From positions 1 through 64,000 of the forward strand of contig NZ_PVXL01000021.1 of NCBI RefSeq assembly GCF_002995805.1: a stretch of 64,000 nucleotides of DNA, given 5' to 3'. How positions within the stretch are numbered: the first letter of the stretch is position 1; each line of letters opens with the position of its first letter. Shown in pieces: positions 22,194-30,366 of this stretch. Position numbers and translations under genes: made by a program. The notes below the pieces were generated by a model. That model saw only the letters and a list, made by a program, of their open reading frames with translations, was not told where the DNA came from and did not search any database. This DNA comes from Neomoorella stamsii. GTDB taxonomy: Bacteria > Bacillota > DSM-521 > Neomoorellales > Neomoorellaceae.

Positions 22194-23327
22194 ATGACAG
22201 CGCAATCAAGACCCTTAATCAGGACGGTTAAAATTAAAAGACAATTTAGTGCACTTTTGGAGTCAAATGACTATTTTACCGAAAGAAGGCCAACGGTAGT
22301 TGATTTGTTCTGCGGTTGCGGGGGCGTTACGGAGGGCCTCAAGCAGGCCGGGTTTCGTGTCGTAGCTGCAGTGGATAACGATCCTGTCAGCTGCCGTACC
22401 TATAGGAAAAACCATCCGGAAGTTAATCTTTACGAAAGTAATATAGAAGATGTAAGCCCTGAAGCCATTAAGATGAATGACCTAAAAGGGGACACCTGCG
22501 ATCTTCTAGTCGTTTGTGCTCCGTGCCAGCCTTTCAGTAGTCAAAACAGAAAAAAGCAAGGTGATCCGCGGTCGATTTTGATCCTCCAGGCAGTTCGTTT
22601 TGCCCAAGTACTTAAGCCTTCACTTATCTTCTTTGAAAATGTACCGGGAATTGCTGCGCCACGACATAGGGGTGTTTTGGATAGATTAAGAGATGAACTT
22701 AGTACCCTTGGTTATAAGCTCGGAAAACCAGTTGGTTTGAACGCTGCTGATTACGGAGTTCCCCAGAGACGTAAACGCTTTATCATGTTCGCCTCGCGTG
22801 AAGGGATTATGCCCGAATTACCACCTCCGACAACTCCAGAAGGTGCAAGGATATCTGTGAGGATGGCCATAGGTAATCTAACTCCCCTTTGTGCCGGAGA
22901 AGCAGATCCGTTCGATTACCTGCATGTGGCTCGTAAACATTCGGAATTGGCCTTAAAACGATTAGCATATATCCCAAAAAATGGGGGCAGTCGTTTCTCG
23001 CTACCTCCGGAACTTGAGCTACCCTGTCATAGGAATTATAACGGGCACCCTGATGTATATGGCCGTATGTTTTGGGATGATGTCGCGCCTACCCTTACAA
23101 CGGGATGTACCGATATTACACGGGGTAGATTTGCTCACCCCAGAGATGACCGAGCAATCACCCTGCGGGAGGCAGCACGCCTCCAGACTTTTAGAGATGA
23201 CTATATTTTTGAAGGTTGTTATAAAGAAATTGAACGTCAGATAGGCAATGCTGTTCCCGTGGCATTGGTACGCGAACTAGGACTATCTATGCTTAAGGTA
23301 TTTAAGGAGGCTAAAATATGGCGTTAA
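22194..23327 (+). CDS. dcm: DNA (cytosine-5-)-methyltransferase
   Basis: A 377-residue C5 methylase with motifs in order: DLFCGCGGVTEGLKQAGF (I, ~37), AVDNDP (II), CAPCQPFSSQNR (IV, catalytic Cys), FFENVPG (VI), DYGVPQRRKRF (VIII), a target-recognition region (about 215-300), and IGNAVP (X). The length is normal for Dcm-type enzymes. The start codon ATG 22194 has AAAGGTGGTG before it. The stop overlaps the helicase gene by ten bases, so they are coupled. It modifies an unknown target and is the protecting half of a possible restriction system. Base composition is more AT-rich than the element core. Confidence 0.9.
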   Translation: MTAQSRPLIRTVKIKRQFSALLESNDYFTERRPTVVDLFCGCGGVTEGLKQAGFRVVAAVDNDPVSCRTYRKNHPEVNLYESNIEDVSPEAIKMNDLKGDTCDLLVVCAPCQPFSSQNRKKQGDPRSILILQAVRFAQVLKPSLIFFENVPGIAAPRHRGVLDRLRDELSTLGYKLGKPVGLNAADYGVPQRRKRFIMFASREGIMPELPPPTTPEGARISVRMAIGNLTPLCAGEADPFDYLHVARKHSELALKRLAYIPKNGGSRFSLPPELELPCHRNYNGHPDVYGRMFWDDVAPTLTTGCTDITRGRFAHPRDDRAITLREAARLQTFRDDYIFEGCYKEIERQIGNAVPVALVRELGLSMLKVFKEAKIWR

Positions 23328-26227
23328 AATATACTGATGCCCAAATTTTGGCCATCAATCACCGAAAAGGAAATTTACAGATTATTGCCTGTGCAGGTAG
23401 CGGGAAAACAGAGGTGATATCGAGACGCATAGCACAAATTGTAAAAGAAGGAACTCCTCGTTCATGTATTGTAGCATTTACTTTTACTGACCGGGCTGCA
23501 ATGGAGATGAAGGCGCGTATAAGAAAGCATCTTGAGGAGTTATGCCCCGAAGACCCATCCCTCGGGGACATGTATGTGGGGACAATTCACAGTTTTTGTT
23601 TTCAGTTACTCAAGGAGATTGACCCCATTTATCGTAATTATGAAATCCTTGATGAGATCAGACAGGCAGCTCTTATCTCTTCCAAGTGGAATAAGCAAGG
23701 TTTATGGTTGGAACGTTGTAAACGATTAGTACGTTCCGGGAAATACTGGGATACAGTCAGAGGTCTGATTAATACCCTTAATGTCCTGCATATCAAGAAT
23801 ATTCCTGACGACCAGATAGCTGACGATGTTGCAAGAGATGTAATAGAGAGATACCGTCGGTTAACTTTGGAAAAGCCAAACTATTTTCTGGACTTTAACG
23901 GGATTATAGGGGAACTTATTAAGACCCTCCGTGCAAATCCAGAAAAGCTTATGGAAGTAAGACAACGGTTTAAATACGTGGTAGCGGATGAATACCAGGA
24001 TTTTGACCCTCGTCAGGAAGAATTGCTATACTTAATCACTGACGGAGGAAAAAGCGCCTCGGTCTGTGTAGTGGGTGATGACGACCAGGCTATTTATGGG
24101 TGGCGCGGGGCAGATATCACAAATATGCTTGAATTTGAAAAACGTTATCCTGATGTAACCCGGATTAACATGATTTATAATTTCCGTTCAACACATGCAA
24201 TAGTAGAAATAGCAAATGCCTCTGTAAGGCCTTTAAGAAGACGTTTACCCAAAGCAATGGAAGCACGTCATTGGGATTTTGAGGTTGATCCCGAGAACCC
24301 AGTGGAAACAATTGCTGAACGTGGTGACATTCAGCGCCGTTGCTTTGCCACGGAGCGCGAGGAAGCAGAGTATGTAGCAGACAGGATTAAGGTCCTGCGG
24401 GGTATGATTATTAAAGAAAAAGACGGGACTGAAAGGGCTATAGATTATGCTGACATGGCAATTTTACTACGGAGCGTAAAATCTGCCGGACGCGAATTTG
24501 TTGATGTTTTGCGGGAACAGGGCATTCCTGTCGTGGTACGTGGTACTCGTGGACTTTTCAGCCACGATGAAATACGATTGGTTCAGGCAGCTTTTTGTCA
24601 GCTTGCCCAAGAGGAATTCTGGTATGAAGACAACGATGGAAATGAGCACCATCTAACAATAGATTCAACCAGGGATTTTATCCGCCAAACAATCCGTAAC
24701 CTCAGGTCTAAAGGCGCAATGCCTTCTGCTGATCCCAATGTGTTCCTGCAGTGGATAGCAGAGAAACGCGCCACTATTGCAAAGCAGAAACTGCCACGGG
24801 AGAAACGCGGAAGGGTTTCGAGACGTATTTATCCACAAGATTGGTTCCATGAAATGTTACGGGTTCTGGGAGCAAGCGACGGACCCGAACCATGGCCTGA
24901 GGATGTTCTTTATAATCTCGGTCGTTTCAGCTATTTAATTAGCCAGTTCGAGTCCGTTCATCAATGGATTACGCCCGACGATTTAGTTCCATTGTGCCGT
25001 TTTCTGAACGGGTGGGCTGCCAGTAACACCGATGATGGCGGGCAAGATGAAATTTCGGTTCCTAACGCAGTTCAGGTCATGACCATTCATGCCGCTAAAG
25101 GCCTGGAGTGGCCAGTTGTATTTATTCCAAGGGTAACAACACATCACTTTCCTAACACATATCTGAAAAGCAGGGGGCCGGAAACTTTCCTTTCACCCGA
25201 ACAGTTTGATCCTAAGGAATTCGCTGGTGGCGATGACGGTGAGCGTCGTCTCTGGTATGTAGCCGTTACTAGGTCAAGAAAGTTTCTACATATTACTTCC
25301 CTTGACAGGAAGCATAAAAGGCCACAAATATTTATGACTGAAATAAGGCATGATTATGTACAAGACGACGGCACGGATCCCTCGGAACCACGTCCCCGAG
25401 GCGTACCAACTCCACCCGTCGATACCGAAATTTTACCAACGACTTACTCGGATTTGAACTACTACTGGGGGTGCCCGTTTGACTATCAACTACGCCGTTT
25501 GATGGGCTTCCGACCTGGTGTAAAGGAAGCGTATGGTTATGGCCTCCAAGTACATAACCTGTTAGCAGCTATTCATGAGCGAGCTCTTAAAGGAGAAGAG
25601 ATTTCTGCTGAGTGGATACATAATATTGTACAAGAGAGATTTAATTTACGTTATACTAACCAGGATGTTTTGGAAACGCTAAGAGCTGCAGCCGAGAAGA
25701 CGCTTCGGAGATATGTGTCAATCTTTCCGGAGCAGGCAAAATATGTCTTCAGGGCTGAACAACCATTCGAATTTATTGAAGGTGATGCATTAATAAGTGG
25801 CACTATTGACCTTTTGGAAAAAGTAGAGACGAATGCTGACGGTTCAGAGTTACGTGTTCCGGTTGGCGTTGTAGATTTTAAGACGGGTACCGGGGAAGAC
25901 TATAAAGATTATTTACAACGCGTAAAGAATGTTGAACGCCAGCTTCGTTTATATGCAGTTGCTGTACGGAGGGCTCTGAACCTTGACCCGCATCACGCCA
26001 CAGCCTATTTTCTGGGACCTAACCCGCCTGAAGATTTAAGGATTAAAGAGCAACACCAAGTAGACATAAGTGATGCATCTCGGGAAGTAGTTATGATGGA
26101 TGTAGCTCGGGCTGTAGCCGGCATAAAAGCCCATGAATTTCCGCTCCGAGGGCGCGAAACAGGTAGATGTCGCGGCTGTGACTTTTACAGAATTTGCCCG
26201 GCTGGTCCACATAAAAAGCATAACTAG
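23318..26227 (+). CDS. UvrD/RecB-like helicase fused to a PD-(D/E)xK nuclease with Fe-S-type cysteines
   Basis: A 969-residue protein. The N-terminal UvrD helicase has Walker A AGSGKTEVI (about 26), motif Ia FTFTDRAA, motif II ADEYQDFDP, motif III GDDDQAIYGWRGA, motif IV NFRSTH, motif V TIHAAKGLEWPVVF, and motif VI YVAVTRSR. The C-terminal ~230 residues form a RecB/Cas4-like nuclease: VVDFKTGTGED (D..xK), QLRLYA, then CRGCDFYRIC, a cysteine cluster. It is coupled to dcm by a ten-base overlap. Such fusions can degrade unmodified or damaged DNA, so this is the candidate effector of the island. Its stop codon TAG is completed by the first base of an inserted IS. Confidence 0.85.
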   Translation: MALKYTDAQILAINHRKGNLQIIACAGSGKTEVISRRIAQIVKEGTPRSCIVAFTFTDRAAMEMKARIRKHLEELCPEDPSLGDMYVGTIHSFCFQLLKEIDPIYRNYEILDEIRQAALISSKWNKQGLWLERCKRLVRSGKYWDTVRGLINTLNVLHIKNIPDDQIADDVARDVIERYRRLTLEKPNYFLDFNGIIGELIKTLRANPEKLMEVRQRFKYVVADEYQDFDPRQEELLYLITDGGKSASVCVVGDDDQAIYGWRGADITNMLEFEKRYPDVTRINMIYNFRSTHAIVEIANASVRPLRRRLPKAMEARHWDFEVDPENPVETIAERGDIQRRCFATEREEAEYVADRIKVLRGMIIKEKDGTERAIDYADMAILLRSVKSAGREFVDVLREQGIPVVVRGTRGLFSHDEIRLVQAAFCQLAQEEFWYEDNDGNEHHLTIDSTRDFIRQTIRNLRSKGAMPSADPNVFLQWIAEKRATIAKQKLPREKRGRVSRRIYPQDWFHEMLRVLGASDGPEPWPEDVLYNLGRFSYLISQFESVHQWITPDDLVPLCRFLNGWAASNTDDGGQDEISVPNAVQVMTIHAAKGLEWPVVFIPRVTTHHFPNTYLKSRGPETFLSPEQFDPKEFAGGDDGERRLWYVAVTRSRKFLHITSLDRKHKRPQIFMTEIRHDYVQDDGTDPSEPRPRGVPTPPVDTEILPTTYSDLNYYWGCPFDYQLRRLMGFRPGVKEAYGYGLQVHNLLAAIHERALKGEEISAEWIHNIVQERFNLRYTNQDVLETLRAAAEKTLRRYVSIFPEQAKYVFRAEQPFEFIEGDALISGTIDLLEKVETNADGSELRVPVGVVDFKTGTGEDYKDYLQRVKNVERQLRLYAVAVRRALNLDPHHATAYFLGPNPPEDLRIKEQHQVDISDASREVVMMDVARAVAGIKAHEFPLRGRETGRCRGCDFYRICPAGPHKKHN

Positions 26228-27889
26228 TTCCCCCTGAAAAAGTCCAGGGATAAAAGTCTTAGCGTCTCAGAAAACCGAGTAGTTTTTAGCAAAACAGAAG
26301 GAGTTACCATCCTCTGGATCGAATCTTGTAGTAAGAGCAAACAAGAAAACCCAGAGGGAGGAACTCCTATGATTAACATTCGCCACACCACCTCCTTTTC
26401 CTGCCGGGTGATCTCATGTTAAGGCTAAAAGATCCGCAGCTCACCCTGTGGGATGCCCTGTTGCCATCTGACCTGGTCCAGCTCAATCCCGAACTGGCCA
26501 GGGTGGATGAACTCCTGGAAGATGATAAGTTTATGACTCCATTCATCAGCCGGTTTGAGGCGCGCCTGGGCAGGCCAACTATCCCTATGGAAACCTACCT
26601 GCGCCTGATATGTATCTGAAGTACCGTTATGGCCTGGGTTATGAAGTTTTAGTCCAGGAAGTAAATGACAGTATTAAGTGGCGGCGCTTCTGCAGTATTC
26701 CCTTAACTCAAAAGGTGCCCCATGCTACTACTTTGATTAAACTCACTAAACGCTGTGGCCCCGGGGTTGTAGAAGAACTCAATAAAGCCCTGGTTCAGGA
26801 AGCCCGGGAGAAAAAGATTATCCGGGGACGCAAGCTGCAGGTGGACACCACGGTAGTGGAAGCCAATATTCACCATCCCACGGACGCCGGCCTTTTAGCC
26901 GACGGAGTACGGGTTATCACCCGTACCGTGAAAAAGATCCGGGAGGCAGGTCTAGCCTTAGCGGGGGCCTTTCATAACCGGGAACGTTCCATTAAAAAAC
27001 GCATCTATGAGATCAATAAAGTGTTAAAACGCCGTAGTAACGAAGCCTATCAAGAAGTCCGGAAAATTACAGGAGCAATCCTTAAAACCATCCGGAAGGT
27101 TATTACCGAAGCTGCCAGTATTGTCAGGGAGGCCAAAGATACCCTCCAGCAACAAGGGGAGCAAGTTAAAGGGGAAATCCACGCCCTGGTTCAGACGTTA
27201 GAAGAAACTATCAGCCGTACGGAAAAGATTGTAACCCAAACGGCAGCCGTCCAGGAGGGGAATTTGCATCTTCCTGACCGGGTGGTAAGTATCTTTGATA
27301 CCGAAGCCCGGCCCATTAAAAAGGGTAAGGCTAATGCCCCGGTAGAGTTCGGCTACAAGGTGCTACTACAGGAAGTGGAAAACAAGATAATCACCGGCTA
27401 TAAGGTGTTGCGGGGGAACCCCGCGGACGATACCTTACTCCTTGGCGCAGTGGAGGATCATACTGAGACTTTCAAACATCCACCTCATGCCCTGGCTGCC
27501 GATAGAGGTTTTGGTGGTTCAGGGAACGAAAATGGTTGCCATCAACGCGGGGTAAAGCAGGTTAGCTTACCCCGGAAAGGTAAAATCAGTAAAGCTCGCA
27601 AAGCCTATCAAGCGCAAAGCTGGTTCAAACGTCTCCAACGCTGGCGTGCTGGAGGAGAGGCTACTATTAGTCTTCTGAAGCGCAAATATGGTTTACGCCG
27701 TAGCCTTTCCAGGGGATATGAGGGTACCACTACCTGGGTCGGTTATGGAATCTTGGCCTATAATTTACATCGGTTGGCAACAATGGTATAACAAGATGGG
27801 TGAAGCAGTTAGAGATTAATCCTGACTATAGTTGCGGAAATAACATTTCCTCTTAAGCGATGAAAAAAGTGGACTTTTTCAGGGGAAAC
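26227..27889 (+). mobile_element. Insertion sequence of ISNCY/IS1182-like type
   Basis: Bounded by 19-bp inverted repeats, GTTCCCCCTGAAAAAGTCC on the left and GTTTCCCCTGAAAAAGTCC (complement of 27871-27889) on the right, with one mismatch. A six-base direct duplication TAACTA flanks it (26221-26226 and 27890-27895). It carries one transposase gene, itself frameshifted. The exact IS family is not certain from sequence alone. Confidence 0.85.
26416..27791 (+). pseudogene. DDE transposase, frameshifted
   Basis: The N-terminal part (26416-26619) and the main part (26610-27791) lie in different frames. The junction sits at CTGATATGTATCTG (26606-26619), where loss of two bases would join LRL with MYLKYRYG. 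The main part has a helix-rich insertion (about codons 115-190) between DDE elements; QVDTTVVEAN probably holds the first acidic residue, and ALAADRGFGG and GGEATISLLKRKYGLRRS hold later ones. The shift may be a natural -1 frameshift (no obvious slippery heptamer) or a mutation. A short peptide frame with a good ribosome site (AGGGAGGAACTCCT, ATG 26369) precedes it. Confidence 0.75.
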
Positions 27890-27892
27890 TAA

Positions 27893-28336
27893 CTAAAATC
27901 CCGTTGGATTATTTAAGAGTTTAATAATATCTTCAACAACTCTATCGAGGTTCTTTTTCTTTAGTTCATGCCCCCAAATTCGTTTCACACGCCATCCTGC
28001 AGTGGTAAGGGCAGCATCAACTCTCCGATCTCTGGCAATATTTTCTTCAATTTTTTTTCGCCAGAAATCTTGCCTTGTTGCCGGGAGTTGGTAATGAAGA
28101 GGACATCCGTGCCAGAAACAACCATCACAGAATATGGCGAGCCTGGCTTCCGGAAAAATGGCATCAGGAGAACCAACAAGACTCTCGCCGTATTTTGTAA
28201 CATATTCGTCGTGAGAAAGTGGTTTTAGTCCTTGAAGCATCAGGGCATTCTTAAGACGCAGCTCTAGCTTGGTGTTTTTTGAACGAACTGATGCCATGTT
28301 GTAGCTCCGTGCTTCCGGGCTTTTGATATCTGTCAT
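27893..28336 (-). CDS. vsr: Very-short-patch-repair type endonuclease (Vsr)
   Basis: A 147-residue Vsr protein. Visible motifs: SPEARSYNMASVRSKNTKLE (N-terminal signature), GSPDAIFPEARLAIFCDGCFWHGC (PDxxF catalytic region and the zinc/Cys-His site) and VKRIWGHELKKK at the end. Vsr nicks at T:G mismatches produced by deamination of methylcytosine and is normally found with a Dcm. It runs convergently with the helicase gene and, before the IS came in, the two stop codons overlapped. In some restriction islands Vsr-like enzymes act as the nuclease. Confidence 0.9.
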   Translation of the reverse strand: MTDIKSPEARSYNMASVRSKNTKLELRLKNALMLQGLKPLSHDEYVTKYGESLVGSPDAIFPEARLAIFCDGCFWHGCPLHYQLPATRQDFWRKKIEENIARDRRVDAALTTAGWRVKRIWGHELKKKNLDRVVEDIIKLLNNPTGF

Positions 28337-28424
28337 ATTTAATCACCATGTAAAATATACTACTAGTTTGTATGTAGCTCAAGATTTTGGCAATAACTCC
28401 AGCACATTTTATAGTCATCAGTCA

Positions 28425-28535
28425 GGAAGACCTGCAAAAGCAGGTCTTCCTGATTCCTGGAGCCCGGCCAACTATACGGAAGGAGCGTCACTTTTCGGCG
28501 ATGCCGTCGCGCTCCTTTCTGAAGGCAGGTTAAGC
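28425..28535 (+). repeat. Structured repeat copy B, right side of defence-like island
   Basis: It has the same order of blocks as copy A. The first hairpin is AGACCTGC/GCAGGTCT with an AAAA loop, where copy A has GGCCTG/CAGGCC, so pairing is kept while sequence changes. The second hairpin opens with GGAGCG and closes with CGCTCC, then TTT. The position is just upstream of the mobilisation genes. Confidence 0.75.
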
Positions 28536-28629
28536 GCCCCGGGGGGCGCGCCACCACACACGCGGCAGAGCCACGTGGTCATTTAATTTTTTATACCGGG
28601 GGTTAAACCGGAGCTAAACCAGTGTTTTT

Positions 28630-28649
28630 GGGGCATGCCCCGTCTTTTT
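28630..28649 (+). terminator. Palindrome with T-run
   Basis: GGGGCATGCCCC followed by GTCTTTTT. It could be a terminator for transcription entering from the left or part of the oriT structure. Confidence 0.4.
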
Positions 28650-28690
28650 GCCTTTTGGTACTTGCAATTCCTATATTTTTTTAACCGGGG

Positions 28691-29089
28691 GTGTTGCCGT
28701 TGCCTAAACAAAGCCGTTTTAAATTCAGATTAGATATCGGGTTAGATGATGACCTGGCCGCCAGATTAAAAGCCGAAGCAACCCGGCGTGAACTTTCAAT
28801 TGCGGTTTTAGTGCGGGAAATTTTAAACCGGGCCTTGAGCGAAGGAGCAGCCATCGAAGGCCGCGAAGCTCTGGACCAGGCGATACGCCGGGCAATCAAA
28901 AAAGACGTGGACCGGCTGGCAAAGCTGATGGTCAAATCTACCATGGCCGGGGCCACGGCCATGTTCCTTAATGTCCAGGTACTCAATGACCTGGGCAAAC
29001 GCGACGCCGCCGATATTTACCATATTGCCAGGAAAAAAGCGGTTGAGTATTTGCGTTTACCGGAGGAAGGCGGTGGGATTAACGAATGA
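28691..29089 (+). CDS. Relaxosome accessory protein (MobC/ribbon-helix-helix type)
   Basis: A 132-residue protein with an N-terminal ribbon-helix-helix (FKFRLDIGLDDDLAARLKAEATRRELSIAVLVREILNRAL, about residues 10-50) and a longer helical C-terminal region. Such proteins bind the transfer origin and help the relaxase. The start may be GTG 28691 or the nearby TTG codons. Its TGA overlaps the relaxase ATG (ATGA), showing coupling. Confidence 0.75.
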   Translation: MLPLPKQSRFKFRLDIGLDDDLAARLKAEATRRELSIAVLVREILNRALSEGAAIEGREALDQAIRRAIKKDVDRLAKLMVKSTMAGATAMFLNVQVLNDLGKRDAADIYHIARKKAVEYLRLPEEGGGINE

Positions 29090-30366
29090 GTAAAAGCGTG
29101 GTCATCGTCAACGTGGCATACTACCAGCACGGCACCAAAAAGATGGCCTGTAACTACAACCATATCCGGTATATTGCCACCAAGCCCGAAGCCGACCGGG
29201 GCGATGCCGGAGCCTACCGCGTAGGAGATGAAGATTATCCCGTGGAAAGGGGCACCGCCGCCGGGCATGTTAAATACGCGGCGGAAAGGCCCGGGAGTTC
29301 CGGCCTTTTCGGGCCGGAAGGAGAACCGGTTCCTGACTGGCAGGAATTAGGTAGCAAGCTGGCCAAGCATAACCTGCCTGTCTGGCGGGTGATAGTCAGT
29401 CTGCGGCAGGACGACGCGGAACGCCTGGGACTGGCGGAGCGGGAAAAGTGGCAGGCTGCCATTGAGAACGGCGTTAACAACGCCAACAAGGCCATGCACC
29501 TGGACCCGGACCATACCCGCTGGGTGGCGGCCTTCCACCGCAAAGAGGGCCATCCCCATTGCCATGTGGTTATCTGGGAGGAAGAACACGGCGCCGCTAG
29601 GAGGCAGGGCTACCTGGAGCCGGGGGAAAGAAAAGGGGTTTTCCGTTCCTTTGCCCGGGAGGTTTTTCGCGAGGAAAGGGACCGCCTTACGGCCGAAAAG
29701 ACGGCCATCAGGGACGCGATTAGGGAGCTGGCAGGCAACGATATCGGGAAAGTCATGGAGTTTATGCGCGAGGTGAAGAAGGCCCGGCTGGAAGCCAGGG
29801 CTTTTTGGGGCTCCAGCCCCAAGATGCTGCCCGTCCTTACCCCCGGTAGAGAAGAAGTGCTGGTGAGGAAGCTGCAGGACCTGGCCGGGATTATGCATGG
29901 TAAGGGCCGTATAGCTCTGGCCTACATGCCGGGAGAAGTTAAGGAGCGGGCCAGGGAAATAGCCGATTGGGTACTGAAACAGCCGGGGTTTAACCAATCA
30001 GCGGAACGTTACCGGGAACTGGCGCGGCAGCTGGCCGGCCATTATACCATGCAGCCGGGAGCCCTGGACGAGGCGGCCGGGAAGGCATACGAGGACTTGC
30101 GGGACCGGGTGGCCCAGGTAGTGCTGAAAGGCGCGGCCGCTATAAATCGCCTGGAACGAGAAGTAGAGTTCAATGAAAAGAGGGAAGCCAGGCAAATCCA
30201 GGTTGAAAAAAGCCGGATAGCCAACAGCGTCTGGAAGGCCGCCTGGCGGGCCCTGGAGCGGGAGCGCACCCGGGCCGAGGCCCAGGCCATGCTGGCGGCG
30301 GAAAGGGACCTGGAACGCCGCCGACGCCGGGCAAGGGGAGAAGAAAGGGAGATGAGGATGCCATGA
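29086..30366 (+). CDS. Relaxase (MobL/MobP type)
   Basis: A 426-residue conjugative relaxase. The candidate nucleophile tyrosines lie in the N-terminal NYNHIRYIATK (about residues 21-31). The metal-binding HUH motif is GHPHCHVVIWE (about 153-163). A long helical, charged C-terminal region (about 340-426, rich in Arg and Glu) is typical of Firmicute MobP relaxases. It would nick the transfer origin and lead the strand into the recipient. It is coupled to the MobC-like gene upstream (4-base overlap) and to the coupling-protein gene downstream (4-base overlap). Confidence 0.85.
   Translation: MSKSVVIVNVAYYQHGTKKMACNYNHIRYIATKPEADRGDAGAYRVGDEDYPVERGTAAGHVKYAAERPGSSGLFGPEGEPVPDWQELGSKLAKHNLPVWRVIVSLRQDDAERLGLAEREKWQAAIENGVNNANKAMHLDPDHTRWVAAFHRKEGHPHCHVVIWEEEHGAARRQGYLEPGERKGVFRSFAREVFREERDRLTAEKTAIRDAIRELAGNDIGKVMEFMREVKKARLEARAFWGSSPKMLPVLTPGREEVLVRKLQDLAGIMHGKGRIALAYMPGEVKERAREIADWVLKQPGFNQSAERYRELARQLAGHYTMQPGALDEAAGKAYEDLRDRVAQVVLKGAAAINRLEREVEFNEKREARQIQVEKSRIANSVWKAAWRALERERTRAEAQAMLAAERDLERRRRRARGEEREMRMP

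Larger units (their letters stand above)
28337..28690. other. Intergenic region before the mobilisation operon
   Basis: About 350 bases with no gene. It contains structured repeat copy B (28425-28535), a GCGCC palindrome at 28533-28548, a GGGGCATGCCCC palindrome followed by GTCTTTTT (28630-28649), and the leader of the MobC-like gene. As the DNA directly upstream of the relaxase genes, it is the most likely site of the transfer origin. Confidence 0.5.
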
